Source: Nonomuraea soli
GTDB taxonomy: Bacteria > Actinomycetota > Actinomycetes > Streptosporangiales > Streptosporangiaceae
Length of the DNA stretch: 64,000 nt
Direction of reading: 5' to 3'
Assembly (NCBI RefSeq): GCF_013761175.1
Contig: NZ_JACDUR010000007.1
Location: 604,915-668,914 of the forward strand
Shown: piece by piece, positions 1-10,048 of the stretch
Layout: every line of letters begins with the position of its first letter
Position numbering within the stretch: position 1 is the first letter of the stretch
Translations under genes and position numbers: made by a program
Notes under the pieces: model-generated
Seen by the model: only the letters and a program-made list of their open reading frames with translations
Told to the model about the DNA's origin: nothing
Databases searched by the model: none

Positions 1-421
1 TCTCGCTGGCCCGCCGCGCTCACAAGGCCCGCCCGGTCAAGTACGTCGCCAAGAAGTCGCAGGCCACCGGCTACGCGACGCACATCATGCGCTGGGGCGG
101 CGTCACCATCGTGATCTTCCTGGTCTGGCACCTGCTCGACCTGACCTTCGGTGTGGTCAACCCGAAGGGCTTCGACTCACTCCCCGCCGACCGCATGATC
201 GCCGGGTTCGACCCCACACGCTGGTGGGTAACCCTCTTCTATGTCGTGGCGGTCGTCATGGTCGGCCTCCACCTGCGACACGGCCTCTGGAGCATGTTCC
301 AGACCCTCGGCTGGGCGGCCAAGCGCTACCAGGTGCTGAAGCCCGCCGCCGCGCTGCTGTCCGCGGTGCTCGTCGTGGGCTTCCTCGCGCCGCCGCTCGC
401 CATCATGATCGGAATCGTCAA

Positions 422-425
<4 letters not shown>
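1..425 (+). CDS. sdhC: Succinate dehydrogenase cytochrome b subunit (5' truncated)
   Basis: The window opens inside this gene; the frame runs from base 3 and the start codon is missing. The visible ~140 residues are the C-terminal part of the membrane anchor of succinate:menaquinone oxidoreductase, which passes electrons from the iron-sulfur subunit to quinone. Three hydrophobic stretches can be seen. The histidines in VWHLLDL and GLHLRHGLW fit haem b ligands of a single-polypeptide type-B anchor; this is known of the family and was not tested here. The TGA overlaps the GTG start of sdhA (GTGA), so the subunits are probably translationally coupled. The identity is fixed by the two following genes. 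Confidence 0.9.
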
Positions 426-2343
<1,918 letters not shown>

Positions 2344-2347
<4 letters not shown>

Positions 2348-3078
2348 ACCTGACACTCAACGTCTGGCGCCAGAAGGGCCCCGAGGACGCCGGCCGGATG
2401 GTGAAGTACAAGGTCAAGGACGTCTCCCCTGACATGTCCTTCCTGGAGATGCTCGACGTCCTCAACGAGCGCCTCATCCTCGACGGCGACGACCCGATCG
2501 CCTTCGACCACGACTGCCGCGAGGGCATCTGCGGCATGTGCGGCATGGTCATCAACGGCGTCGCCCACGGCGAGCAGGTGGCCACCACCACCTGCCAGTT
2601 GCACATGCGCCACTTCGAGGACGGCGCCACGATCACCATCGAGCCGTGGCGCGCGGCCCCCTTCCCGGTCGTCAAGGACCTGGTCGTGGACCGCTCGGCC
2701 TTCGACCGCATCATCCAGGCGGGCGGCTTCATCTCCGTGCCCGCGGGCTCGGCCCCCGACGCCCACTCGGTGCCGGTGCGCAAGGACGACGCCGACGCGG
2801 CGTTCGACGCGGCCACCTGCATCGGCTGCGGCGCCTGCGTCGCGGCGTGCCCGAACGGCTCGGCCTCGCTGTTCACCGCCGCCAAGATCACCCACCTGTC
2901 GCTGCTGCCCCAGGGTCAGCCGGAGCGCCTGTCGCGCGCCAAGGCGATGGTGGAGCAGATGGACGCCGAGGGCTTCGGCGGATGCACGAACACCGGGGAG
3001 TGCACAGCGGTCTGCCCGAAGGGCATCCCGCTGGACACGATCGCCAAGATGAACGCGGACTTCCTCAAGGCCAACTAG
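2344..3078 (+). CDS. sdhB: Succinate dehydrogenase iron-sulfur subunit
   Basis: The 244-residue electron-transfer subunit carries three iron-sulfur clusters. The plant-type [2Fe-2S] site is seen in CREGICGMCGMV near residue 60. The ferredoxin-like half has CIGCGACVAACPNG and CTNTGECTAVCPKG, which bind the [4Fe-4S] and [3Fe-4S] clusters in this family. The GTG start at 2344 overlaps the sdhA stop, so the order is sdhC-sdhA-sdhB with coupled translation. A strong hairpin follows 12 nt after the stop and closes the operon. Confidence 0.96.
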
Positions 3079-3089
3079 CCGTCTTTTCC

Positions 3090-3137
3090 GCGAAAGCCGC
3101 ATCTCCCCTTTCGGGGGGTGCGGCTTTCGCCGTTTTT
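3090..3137 (+). terminator. Rho-independent terminator of the sdh operon
   Basis: A 12-bp perfect stem (gcgaaagccgca at 3090-3101 pairing with tgcggctttcgc at 3119-3130) is followed directly by cgttttt. It lies 12 nt after the sdhB stop. The stem plus T-run is a textbook intrinsic terminator. Confidence 0.9.
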
Positions 3138-3177
3138 CTAGGATGGGGATGACCAGCGAAAAGGAGGCTTGGCCGCG

Positions 3178-3828
3178 ATGCACCGCGTCGTCTTGCCGCC
3201 GGTGACGGTGAACCTCCCCGACTCACCCCTGGTGATGTGGGACCGGGGTGATCTGCATGATTTCCTGCACCTGTCGGCGGATATCCGGGTCGAGATCCTC
3301 GACGGGCAGGTTGTCGCGAGCACCGTCCCCCACTTCTGGCAAAACGACATCAAGGAACACATTCACGAAGCGTTCTTCGCGGCCGCCCTCACCGAGGGAG
3401 AGCAAGGGTGGACGTGCCGGGCAGGCAACGGCCTCGTCCTGGCGGAGCTCGGCTGCGGGTTCATCCCCGATCTCCTCGTCTTCGACCGTGAGATCCACCG
3501 GTCCATGGTGGCGGCACGGGTCCGGCGGCCGTCCTCCGACGAGATCGAGATGTGCGTCGAGGTGACCTCCCCCGGCAACGCCGCCATCGATCGAGGCGGG
3601 CAGCCCAAGGGCAAGTGGGCGAGCTACGCCAAGGTCGAGATCCCCTACTACCTGCTGGTCGACCGTGACCCGAAGATCGCCAAGGCGACCCTCTACTCCG
3701 TCCCCGACGCCAAGACCGGGGCCTATCTGCACCAGGAGGAGTGGGAGTTCGGCCAGACGATCGTGCTCCCCACCCAGTTCGGCGTGAGCATCCCCACGAG
3801 CGGCTGGCTCACCTGGTCCGACGGCTGA
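3178..3828 (+). CDS. Uma2-family (DUF820) putative endonuclease
   Basis: The 216-residue protein has a PD-(D/E)xK nuclease fold of the Uma2 type, a family expanded in cyanobacteria and actinobacteria with largely unknown roles. Supporting motifs are IPDLLVFDRE, with the acidic residue of the core, EVTSPGNAAIDRG near residue 125, and a lysine in KWASYAKVEIPYYLLVD. The start is set at the ATG at 3178, which has AAGGAGG 10 nt upstream; a TTG at 3169 would sit right against that ribosome site. It stands alone between the sdh terminator and an opposing membrane-protein gene. The native substrate is unknown. Confidence 0.8.
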   Translation: MHRVVLPPVTVNLPDSPLVMWDRGDLHDFLHLSADIRVEILDGQVVASTVPHFWQNDIKEHIHEAFFAAALTEGEQGWTCRAGNGLVLAELGCGFIPDLLVFDREIHRSMVAARVRRPSSDEIEMCVEVTSPGNAAIDRGGQPKGKWASYAKVEIPYYLLVDRDPKIAKATLYSVPDAKTGAYLHQEEWEFGQTIVLPTQFGVSIPTSGWLTWSDG

Positions 3829-3894
3829 CCTGCGCCCGCAGCCTCCCGCGCGGCCCTGAACCGGTGAACCACGCCGACGAGGGCTCCGGGAACC

Positions 3895-4302
3895 TCAGCG
3901 GCGTGCCGTACGGCGGAGCAGGGGGATCAGCGCCGCGCCCGCCACCACATGCATGGCGCACAGGACGAGCTTGGCTCCCGTGGTCGCCGTGGCCGACAGG
4001 GGCGGGACGAGCGACAGGGCCAGGACGACGACCGAGAGCGACGTCCAGGCGGTGCGGGCGCGGGCGGTGAAGCGCTCCAGCAGGGCCAGCGCGGCCCAGC
4101 CGAGGAGCGACAGGACGAGGGTGAAGCCGGCCACCATCGGCAGGCCGATCGTCATGGGCGGCTGCCCGCCCATGACGACGACGGGGGCGGGGGCGAGCAG
4201 CGAGACGATCGACGCGGCGACGGTCGCGGCGGCGACGGCGAGCGCGCGATCGCGGCGGCGGGTGGCGAGCGGTGGGGTCGGGGACGATGCGGCGGTGGTC
4301 AT
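3895..4302 (-). CDS. Small four-helix membrane protein (DUF6069-like)
   Basis: The 135-residue protein has four predicted membrane segments (about residues 22-42, 55-75, 85-103 and 108-127) and a basic C-terminal end. It resembles the DUF6069 family of actinobacterial membrane proteins; that assignment comes from its size and pattern only. GAGGAG lies 7 nt before the ATG. It is divergent from a TetR regulator, and the 90-bp gap carries nested inverted repeats, so it is the likely target of that repressor. Confidence 0.6.
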   Translation of the reverse strand: MTTAASSPTPPLATRRRDRALAVAAATVAASIVSLLAPAPVVVMGGQPPMTIGLPMVAGFTLVLSLLGWAALALLERFTARARTAWTSLSVVVLALSLVPPLSATATTGAKLVLCAMHVVAGAALIPLLRRTARR

Positions 4303-4322
4303 GGGGGCTCCTCAAGATCTCA

Positions 4323-4374
4323 GAGAACTTCACATCGCGTGTAGTTCTTAAACTACATATAGCATGAAGTTCTC
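4323..4374. promoter_or_regulatory. Nested inverted repeats, probable TetR operator
   Basis: Outer arms gagaacttca (4323-4332) and tgaagttctc (4365-4374) are perfect complements. They flank an inner palindrome of gtagtt (4341-4346) and aactac (4351-4356) separated by ctta. The element fills the gap between the divergent membrane-protein and TetR genes. Such placement is typical of a repressor that controls itself and its neighbour. Confidence 0.65.
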
Positions 4375-4392
4375 GCCAGGAGGAGAGGACGG

Positions 4393-5025
4393 ATGACGAC
4401 GATCAGGGAGCCGCAGAACGCGCGCAGCCGCCGCACCCGCGAGGCGCTGCTGAACGCCGCGCGCAGGCTGATCGAGGAGGAGGGCTTCGAGGCGACCACC
4501 ATGGCCGCGGTGGCCGAGCGGGCCGGGGTCTCCACGCGCGCGCTCTACCTGCACTTCTCCTCGCGCGGCGACCTGCTGACCACCCTCTACCGGCACCTGG
4601 GCGCGACCGAGGACATCCAGGCCTCGCTCGACAGGGTGTGGAACAGCCCCGACGCGGTGAGCGCCGTCGAGGAGTGGGCACACCACCTGGCCAGGGTGCA
4701 TCCGCGCATCATGGCCGTCTCCCGGGCGGTGCAGGCCGCCTGCCGTACCGACCCCGACGCCGCGGCCATGCACGAGGCCGCGATGCGCGGCTGGCACCTG
4801 GGCTCCACCCGGCTGATGACCTGGCTGGCCGACGAGGGCGCCCTGGCGCCCCCGTGGACGGCCGGGTCGGCGGCCGACATGCTGTGGGGGCTGATGTCGT
4901 GGGACCTGCTCGAACGGCTCACCGTGGACAAGGGCTGGCCCGCCGAGAAGTACGGCACGCACATGGCCGAACTTTTTCTCGCCACCTTTGTCCGGAAGGC
5001 AGCGCCCCGTACGTCATCCAGGTGA
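4393..5025 (+). CDS. TetR-family transcriptional regulator
   Basis: The 210-residue regulator has a clear N-terminal TetR helix-turn-helix at about residues 12-55, including FEATTMAAVAERAGVSTRALYLHF. The ligand-binding C-terminal half has no recognisable ligand. AGGAGGAG precedes the ATG. It is divergent from the DUF6069-like membrane protein and has a nested palindrome in its promoter. Its stop is 11 nt before the next gene (DGPF protein) and the ECF sigma factor follows, so it probably governs or is co-transcribed with that stress module. Confidence 0.88.
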   Translation: MTTIREPQNARSRRTREALLNAARRLIEEEGFEATTMAAVAERAGVSTRALYLHFSSRGDLLTTLYRHLGATEDIQASLDRVWNSPDAVSAVEEWAHHLARVHPRIMAVSRAVQAACRTDPDAAAMHEAAMRGWHLGSTRLMTWLADEGALAPPWTAGSAADMLWGLMSWDLLERLTVDKGWPAEKYGTHMAELFLATFVRKAAPRTSSR

Positions 5026-5036
5026 AAGGAGTGACC

Positions 5037-5366
5037 ATGAAATACATGATGTTCGTCTGCACCGACACCGAGCCCGACACCGACCCGTCGCCCGAGGCCG
5101 ACATCGAGGTCTGGGTCGAGGAGAACGACACCAGGGGACGCCGCCTCGACGGCAGCGTGCTGGGGTCGAGGTCGTCGGCGACGACGGTCCGCGTCCGCAA
5201 CGGGCAACTGCTCGTCTCCGACGGGCCCTTCGCCGAGACCAAGGAGTTCATCGTCGGCTACGACCTGCTGGAGTGCGCCGACCTGGACGAGGCGATCGAG
5301 GTCGCCAGGGCGCACCCGATGGCCCGAGGCGGCAGGCTCGAGCTGCGCCCCCTGGTCGACCTGTAA
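5037..5366 (+). CDS. YCII-related (DGPF) protein
   Basis: The 109-residue protein is of the YCII/DGPF family: MKYMMFVCTDTE at the start and the diagnostic SDGPFAETKEF near residue 62. Proteins of this family are regularly encoded next to ECF42 sigma factors. They have a ferredoxin-like dimeric alpha-beta barrel fold, and their biochemical role is unknown. AAAGGAG lies 5 nt before the ATG. Only 4 nt separate it from the sigma gene, so the two are almost certainly co-translated. Confidence 0.88.
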   Translation: MKYMMFVCTDTEPDTDPSPEADIEVWVEENDTRGRRLDGSVLGSRSSATTVRVRNGQLLVSDGPFAETKEFIVGYDLLECADLDEAIEVARAHPMARGGRLELRPLVDL

Positions 5367-5370
5367 TCGC

Positions 5371-6525
5371 ATGACCGTGCATGACACGGTCGAGGCCGCC
5401 GCCCGTGACGCCTATCCCAGGATCGTGGCCACCCTGATCCGCGTCACGGGCGAGTGGAGCCTGGCCGAGGACTGCGCCCAGGAGGCGCTGGCGCTGGCGT
5501 TGCAGCGCTGGCCGTCCGACGGCGTGCCCGCCAACCCGGGCGGCTGGCTGATGACGGTGGCCAGGAACCGGGCGATCGACCAGCTCAGGCGGGCGGCGGT
5601 GGAGCGCAGGAAGCTGGCCGAGCTGATCCCGCAGGAGCCCGCGCCCGTGGAGGAACCGGTGGTCGACGACCGGCTGAGGCTGATCTTCACCTGCTGCCAT
5701 CCGGCGTTGTCGCTGGAGGCCAGGGTGGCGCTGACGCTGCGTACGATCTGCGCGGTGCCGACCCCGGACATCGCCCGCGCGTTCCTGGTCACCGATTCGA
5801 CCATGACCAGGCGTCTGACCAGGGCCAAGGCGAAGATCGCCGATGCCCGCATCCCGTACAGGGTGCCGACGGGCAGGTCGCTGACCGAGCGGCTGCCCGG
5901 GGTGCTGGCGGTGCTCTACCTGCTGTTCACCCACGGCTACAACGGCTACCCGGCCTTCGCGGAGGAGGCGATCCGGCTGGCGCGCCTGCTGCGCGAGCTG
6001 ATGCCTGGACAGCCGGAGGCGGGCGGCCTGCTGGCTCTCTTCCTGTTCCAGCACTCGCGCCGCGAGGCCCGCGTCGACGACGAGGGCAACCTGCTCACGT
6101 TCGACCGGCAGGACCGCGGTCGCTGGGACCAGGAGATGATCGCCGAGGGCCTCGACCTGCTAGGCGCGATAGACGGCGACGGCCCCTACACGTTGCAGGC
6201 CCGCATCGCCGCTTCGCACGCCACCGCGACGGACTGGCCGTTCGTCGCCGCCTGCTACGACCGGCTGGCGGAGCTGCAGCCCTCGCCCGTGGTGGAGCTC
6301 AACCGCGCGGTGGCGCACAGCTACGCGTTCGGCCCGCAGGAGGGGCTCGCGCTGCTGGAGAAGGTGGATCTCGGCGACTACTCGCTGGCCGTGGCAGCCG
6401 AGGCGGACATGGTCGCCAGGTCCGGCGACCGGGTGCGGGCCGCGGCGCTGTTCCGCCGGGCCGCCGCGCTGAGCTCGTCGGAGGCCGAACGCGAGGCCCT
6501 GCTGAGGAGATCTAACGACCTTTGA
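5371..6525 (+). CDS. ECF sigma factor, ECF42-like with C-terminal extension
   Basis: The 384-residue factor has sigma region 2 at about residues 10-75 (LAEDCAQEALALAL, NRAIDQLRR) and region 4 at about 105-160 (DSTMTRRLTRAKAKI). It is far longer than a minimal ECF (~190 residues). The extra ~200 residues, starting near RLPGVLAVLYLLFTHGY, match the DUF6596/TPR-like extension of group ECF42. In that group the extension replaces an anti-sigma factor as the control element, and the partner is a DGPF protein, which is encoded immediately upstream here. No anti-sigma gene is nearby, which fits. The inducing signal is unknown. Confidence 0.88.
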   Translation: MTVHDTVEAAARDAYPRIVATLIRVTGEWSLAEDCAQEALALALQRWPSDGVPANPGGWLMTVARNRAIDQLRRAAVERRKLAELIPQEPAPVEEPVVDDRLRLIFTCCHPALSLEARVALTLRTICAVPTPDIARAFLVTDSTMTRRLTRAKAKIADARIPYRVPTGRSLTERLPGVLAVLYLLFTHGYNGYPAFAEEAIRLARLLRELMPGQPEAGGLLALFLFQHSRREARVDDEGNLLTFDRQDRGRWDQEMIAEGLDLLGAIDGDGPYTLQARIAASHATATDWPFVAACYDRLAELQPSPVVELNRAVAHSYAFGPQEGLALLEKVDLGDYSLAVAAEADMVARSGDRVRAAALFRRAAALSSSEAEREALLRRSNDL

Positions 6526-6571
6526 CGCCAAACGGGTGGTAGGCCGAGATGTCCAGGTGAATGGTGAAGGC

Positions 6572-6979
6572 ATGACTTCTCGCCTCAACCCGTACATCAC
6601 CTTCACCAACGGTGACGCCCGCCAGGCCATGGAGTTCTACCGGGACGTCTTCGGCGGCGAGCTGACCATGAACACCTTCGGCCAGACCGGCATGCCCGAC
6701 GGCCCGGAGTCCGACAAGATCATGCACGGTCAGCTCGAGACCCCCTCCGGCTACACGATCATGGGAGCCGACCTGCCCCAGGGCATGGAGCACACCCCCG
6801 GCCACTCGATCGTGATCTGCCTCAGCGGCGACGACGACGTGCTGCGCGAGTACTTCGCCAAGCTCAAGGAGGGCGGCCACGTCGAGACGGAGCTGGAGAA
6901 GCAGATGTGGGGCGACGAGTACGGCTCCTGCACCGACCGCTTCGGTGTCCAGTGGATGGTCAACATCAGCTCGTCGTGA
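6572..6979 (+). CDS. VOC-family protein, PhnB-like
   Basis: The 135-residue protein has the vicinal-oxygen-chelate fold of the PhnB/glyoxalase-like subgroup: LNPYITFTNGDARQAMEFY at the start and CTDRFGVQWMVNI at the end. The start is the ATG at 6572, with an upstream alternative at 6536 that lacks homologous character. It follows the ECF42-DGPF pair by 46 nt in the same direction and could be a target of that sigma factor. The substrate cannot be read from the sequence. Confidence 0.82.
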   Translation: MTSRLNPYITFTNGDARQAMEFYRDVFGGELTMNTFGQTGMPDGPESDKIMHGQLETPSGYTIMGADLPQGMEHTPGHSIVICLSGDDDVLREYFAKLKEGGHVETELEKQMWGDEYGSCTDRFGVQWMVNISSS

Positions 6980-7001
6980 GCGGTTCTGCCACCATGGCGC
7001 C

Positions 7002-7325
7002 ATGACAGCCAGTGATCTCGCCCAGCGCCAGCTCGACGCCTACAACGCCCACGACCTCGAGGCGTTCGTCGCCTGCTACGCCGAGGACGTCGTCGTGCTC
7101 GCGGGCGACCAGGTCCAGGGCAAGGGGCACGACTACCTGCGCGAGCGCTACACGCCGCAGTTCACCGCCAGGTCCTGCCGCGCCGACCTGCTGAACCGTG
7201 TCGAGCAGGGTGAGTGGGTGGTCGACCACGAGCACGCCTTCGGCACGGCACGCGGTGAGGTCAAGCTGCTGGTCGCCTACCACGTCGCCGAGGGCGCCAT
7301 CGACCGCGTCATCTTCATGTCCTGA
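7002..7325 (+). CDS. SnoaL-like / NTF2-fold protein
   Basis: The 107-residue protein has the start pattern of NTF2-like SnoaL domains: a helix (LAQRQLDAYNAHDLEAFVACY) followed by EDVVVLAGDQ and a later VVDHEHAFGTARGEVKLLVAY. Such proteins are small hydrolases, isomerases or binding proteins. The ATG at 7002 is in frame with the conserved start. It is 22 nt after the VOC gene and its 3' end overlaps the converging large regulator gene by 11 nt. Confidence 0.75.
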   Translation: MTASDLAQRQLDAYNAHDLEAFVACYAEDVVVLAGDQVQGKGHDYLRERYTPQFTARSCRADLLNRVEQGEWVVDHEHAFGTARGEVKLLVAYHVAEGAIDRVIFMS

Positions 7326-9921
7326 GCAGCTCCAGCGTGCGCTCGCGCTCGAAGTGGGCCGCGATGCGCTCCCAGGCGGCCGCGGAGGCCTCCAGCACGT
7401 CGCGGTCGCCGGTGAGCCGGCCACGGGCTCGCAGCAGGCAGGCCGCGGCCCAGTCGTTGCCCTCGCCCGCGCCGGTCGCCTGGTCGAGCATCCCGCCCGC
7501 GCCCGGGAGGCCCGCGGCCACCGCCAGCTCGGCCGCCGCGGCCCTGGCGTACCGTTCGAAGCGCCCCGGCACCATCTCGGCCAGGCCGCGCTCCACCAGC
7601 TCCTGCGCCTGGTCGAACCGCCGGGTGTGCACGGCGATGCGGGCGTCGGCGAAGGCCGAGAAGGCCACCAGGTCGCGCGAGGGAGTGAGCGACCTGGCGC
7701 GGTCGAACCACGTGCGCGCCAGCTCGTGGTCGTCGTTGAGGCTGCACCCGAGGGCGACGGCGTAGACGGCCATCGACAGCCAGTGTCCGGGTGTGCTGCC
7801 CGCCGCGGCCCTGCTGTCCCACATGACCGTGCCGTGCCTGAGCGCCTGCTCGAACTCGCCCATCAGCACCAGCGGCGGCACCAGCTTGGTCAGCAGGATC
7901 GCCTGGTGGCTGCCGACGAGGTCGTCGTCGCTGCTGCGGTGGGCGATCGAGAGCGCTCCCGGCAGGTCGCCGGTGGCCAGGGCGTAGGAGGAGGCCGAGT
8001 GGTAGGCGTCGACGATCTCGATGCCCGCGCGGGGGTCGTGGCGGTCCAGCCGTTCGATCAGGTCGACGCGCTCCTCGGAGATCGTGTACGCCTGCCGTAC
8101 CTCGCCGAGCCTGGCGCGGGCCGAGAGGAGGGCGTCGAGCGCGCCGCTCAGCAGCACCGGGTCGTCGGCGACGAGGGCGGCGGTGATCGCGCGCTCGGCG
8201 TGCTCCAGCTTGGCGGTGGCGTTCTCGGGGCCCGACCTCCAGGCCAGAGCGGCGGCCACGTGGGCCTCGACGGCCGGGTCGTCCTGCGGCGCCGGGTCGA
8301 TGGCGGGCAGGTCGTCGCTCGTCGTGCCGGGGGCGAAGCCGAAGCCTCCGTGCCGCAGAGCGGTGGTCACGGCGCGGCTCCGGGCGATCGTGCGATCCCG
8401 GCCGCCGGTCAGGTCGGCGGCGGCCAGGTAGAGCGTGAAGGCGTCCCCCGCGGCGGCCGTGGCGAGCGCGATGTCGGCCGCGCTCGCCAGGTCGCGGGCG
8501 GCCTCCTCTGGTGAGGGCGCCAGCTCGGACGCCTGACGGTAGCGGTCGCGCGCTTCGCGCAGGAAACGCCGCGCGTAGGCGAGGTGGCCGAGCGAGCGGG
8601 CCAGCCGGTGCCTGGCCGGCTCGTGTCCCTCGACCTCCAGCGCCGCCCGCAGGTCGGCGGCGACGTCGTCGAAGCCCGCCCGCCACCCCTCGGGCCACGA
8701 CTCCAGCGCGGAAGCCCGGCCGGCCGCCCACTCGAGATGCCGTTCGCGTACGGCGGAGCGTTCGTCGCCGAGCTGCTCCCAGGCGAAGGCCCGCACGGTC
8801 TCCAGCAGCCGCCAGCGCTGGCCGTCGCGCGCCACCAGGCTCTTGTCGGCCAGCCTGGCCAGCCCGTCGACGGCTCCCAGCCGGTCGCCGGTCAGCGCGG
8901 TGACGGCATCGAGGTCGAAGGCGCCGGCGAAGACCGACAGCCGGTGGAACAGCGCGCGCTCCTCGTCGTCGAGCAACTCGTGGCTCCAGGCGAGCACGGC
9001 GCGCAGCGACCGGTGCCGCTCGTCGCCGCCGCGCCCGCCGGACAGCAGGCGCAGGGAGTCGTCGAGCGCGGCCAGCAGCCCGTCGGGGCCGAGCGCGGCG
9101 CTGCGGGCGGCGGCCAGCTCGATGGCCAGCGGCACGCCGTCGAGGCGGGCGCAGATCTCGGCGATCACGGTCGGGCCGGCGTCGAAGGCGGGGTCGGCGG
9201 CGCGGGCCCGGTCGAGGAAGAGCAGCTCCGCGTCGGACGCCTCTCCGCCCAGGGGGAGCGGGGCGACGGGGACGACCCGCTCGCCCGGTACGCCGAGCCG
9301 CTCCCGGCTGGTGGCCAGCACGCGGGTGCCGGGGCACGACGACAGGATCCGGTCGGCGAAGCCGGCCACCGAGTCGAGCACGTGCTCGCAGTTGTCGAGC
9401 ACCAGCACGGAGCCGCGCGAGCCGAGCCGCTCGGCCACGGCGTCGGCGAGTGGCTGCTCGGAGCGCTCGATGACGCCCAGGGCGGCGGCGACGGCCTGCA
9501 CCACGAACTCGGGGCGCACCGGCACCAGGTCGACGAACGCCCCGCCGTACCCCAGGGAGCCGGCGACGACAGTGGCCAGCCTGGTCTTGCCCACCCCGCC
9601 GGGGCCCAGAAGGGTGACCAGCCGCGACTCCTTGCAGGCCTCGGCGACGGCGGCCTGCTCGTGCAGGCGGCCGATGAAGGTGCTGCGCGCCGCGGGCAGT
9701 CCCACCACCTGCTCGTTGCCGGGCGCCACCGTGCCGGCCTCCCCGGCCAGCGCCGCCAGCGCGCGGCGGTCGGCCACGCCGTACTTGCGCAGCAGCGAGG
9801 AGACGTGGCTCTCGACGGTACGCACGGAGATGTGGAACTTCCGGGCGATCTCGGCGTTCGTCAACCGCTGCCCGAGGGCGGACAGCACCTCTGCCTCACG
9901 TTCGGAAATCACACGGACCAC
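7315..9921 (-). CDS. Large ATPase regulator with N-terminal LuxR-type HTH
   Basis: The ~868-residue regulator carries a GerE/LuxR helix-turn-helix at the N-terminus (ISEREAEVLSALGQRL, then TVESHVSSLLRKYG). This is followed by an AAA/NB-ARC ATPase with Walker A LLGPGGVGKTRLA near residue 110 and VLVLDNCEHVLD, and by a long helical TPR-like C-terminal half. LAL-type regulators usually have the HTH at the C-terminus, so this order is uncommon. The start is uncertain: GTG at 9921 or GTG at 9912; an upstream in-frame start would cross the divergent promoter. It is divergent from the FAD oxidoreductase, which it may regulate through the palindrome at 9940. Confidence 0.8.
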   Translation of the reverse strand: MVRVISEREAEVLSALGQRLTNAEIARKFHISVRTVESHVSSLLRKYGVADRRALAALAGEAGTVAPGNEQVVGLPAARSTFIGRLHEQAAVAEACKESRLVTLLGPGGVGKTRLATVVAGSLGYGGAFVDLVPVRPEFVVQAVAAALGVIERSEQPLADAVAERLGSRGSVLVLDNCEHVLDSVAGFADRILSSCPGTRVLATSRERLGVPGERVVPVAPLPLGGEASDAELLFLDRARAADPAFDAGPTVIAEICARLDGVPLAIELAAARSAALGPDGLLAALDDSLRLLSGGRGGDERHRSLRAVLAWSHELLDDEERALFHRLSVFAGAFDLDAVTALTGDRLGAVDGLARLADKSLVARDGQRWRLLETVRAFAWEQLGDERSAVRERHLEWAAGRASALESWPEGWRAGFDDVAADLRAALEVEGHEPARHRLARSLGHLAYARRFLREARDRYRQASELAPSPEEAARDLASAADIALATAAAGDAFTLYLAAADLTGGRDRTIARSRAVTTALRHGGFGFAPGTTSDDLPAIDPAPQDDPAVEAHVAAALAWRSGPENATAKLEHAERAITAALVADDPVLLSGALDALLSARARLGEVRQAYTISEERVDLIERLDRHDPRAGIEIVDAYHSASSYALATGDLPGALSIAHRSSDDDLVGSHQAILLTKLVPPLVLMGEFEQALRHGTVMWDSRAAAGSTPGHWLSMAVYAVALGCSLNDDHELARTWFDRARSLTPSRDLVAFSAFADARIAVHTRRFDQAQELVERGLAEMVPGRFERYARAAAAELAVAAGLPGAGGMLDQATGAGEGNDWAAACLLRARGRLTGDRDVLEASAAAWERIAAHFERERTLELLRT

Positions 9922-9939
9922 CGTACTTCCGTGGTCGTT

Positions 9940-9954
9940 CCGTGGTGACCACGG
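9940..9954. promoter_or_regulatory. 15-bp palindrome between regulator and FAD oxidase
   Basis: The site ccgtggtgaccacgg is a perfect palindrome around a central g, and an extra half-site ccgtggt lies at 9929-9935. It sits between the two divergent genes. A binding site for the neighbouring LuxR-type HTH is plausible but inferred. Confidence 0.5.
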
Positions 9955-10048
9955 ATGTCCGGCACCCACCCAGAAAGAGACGCTATGAGCGATGAGTTCG
10001 CCACCCGGCGACGGTCTACCAGACAGACCCACCAAGGAGACAGAAGAG

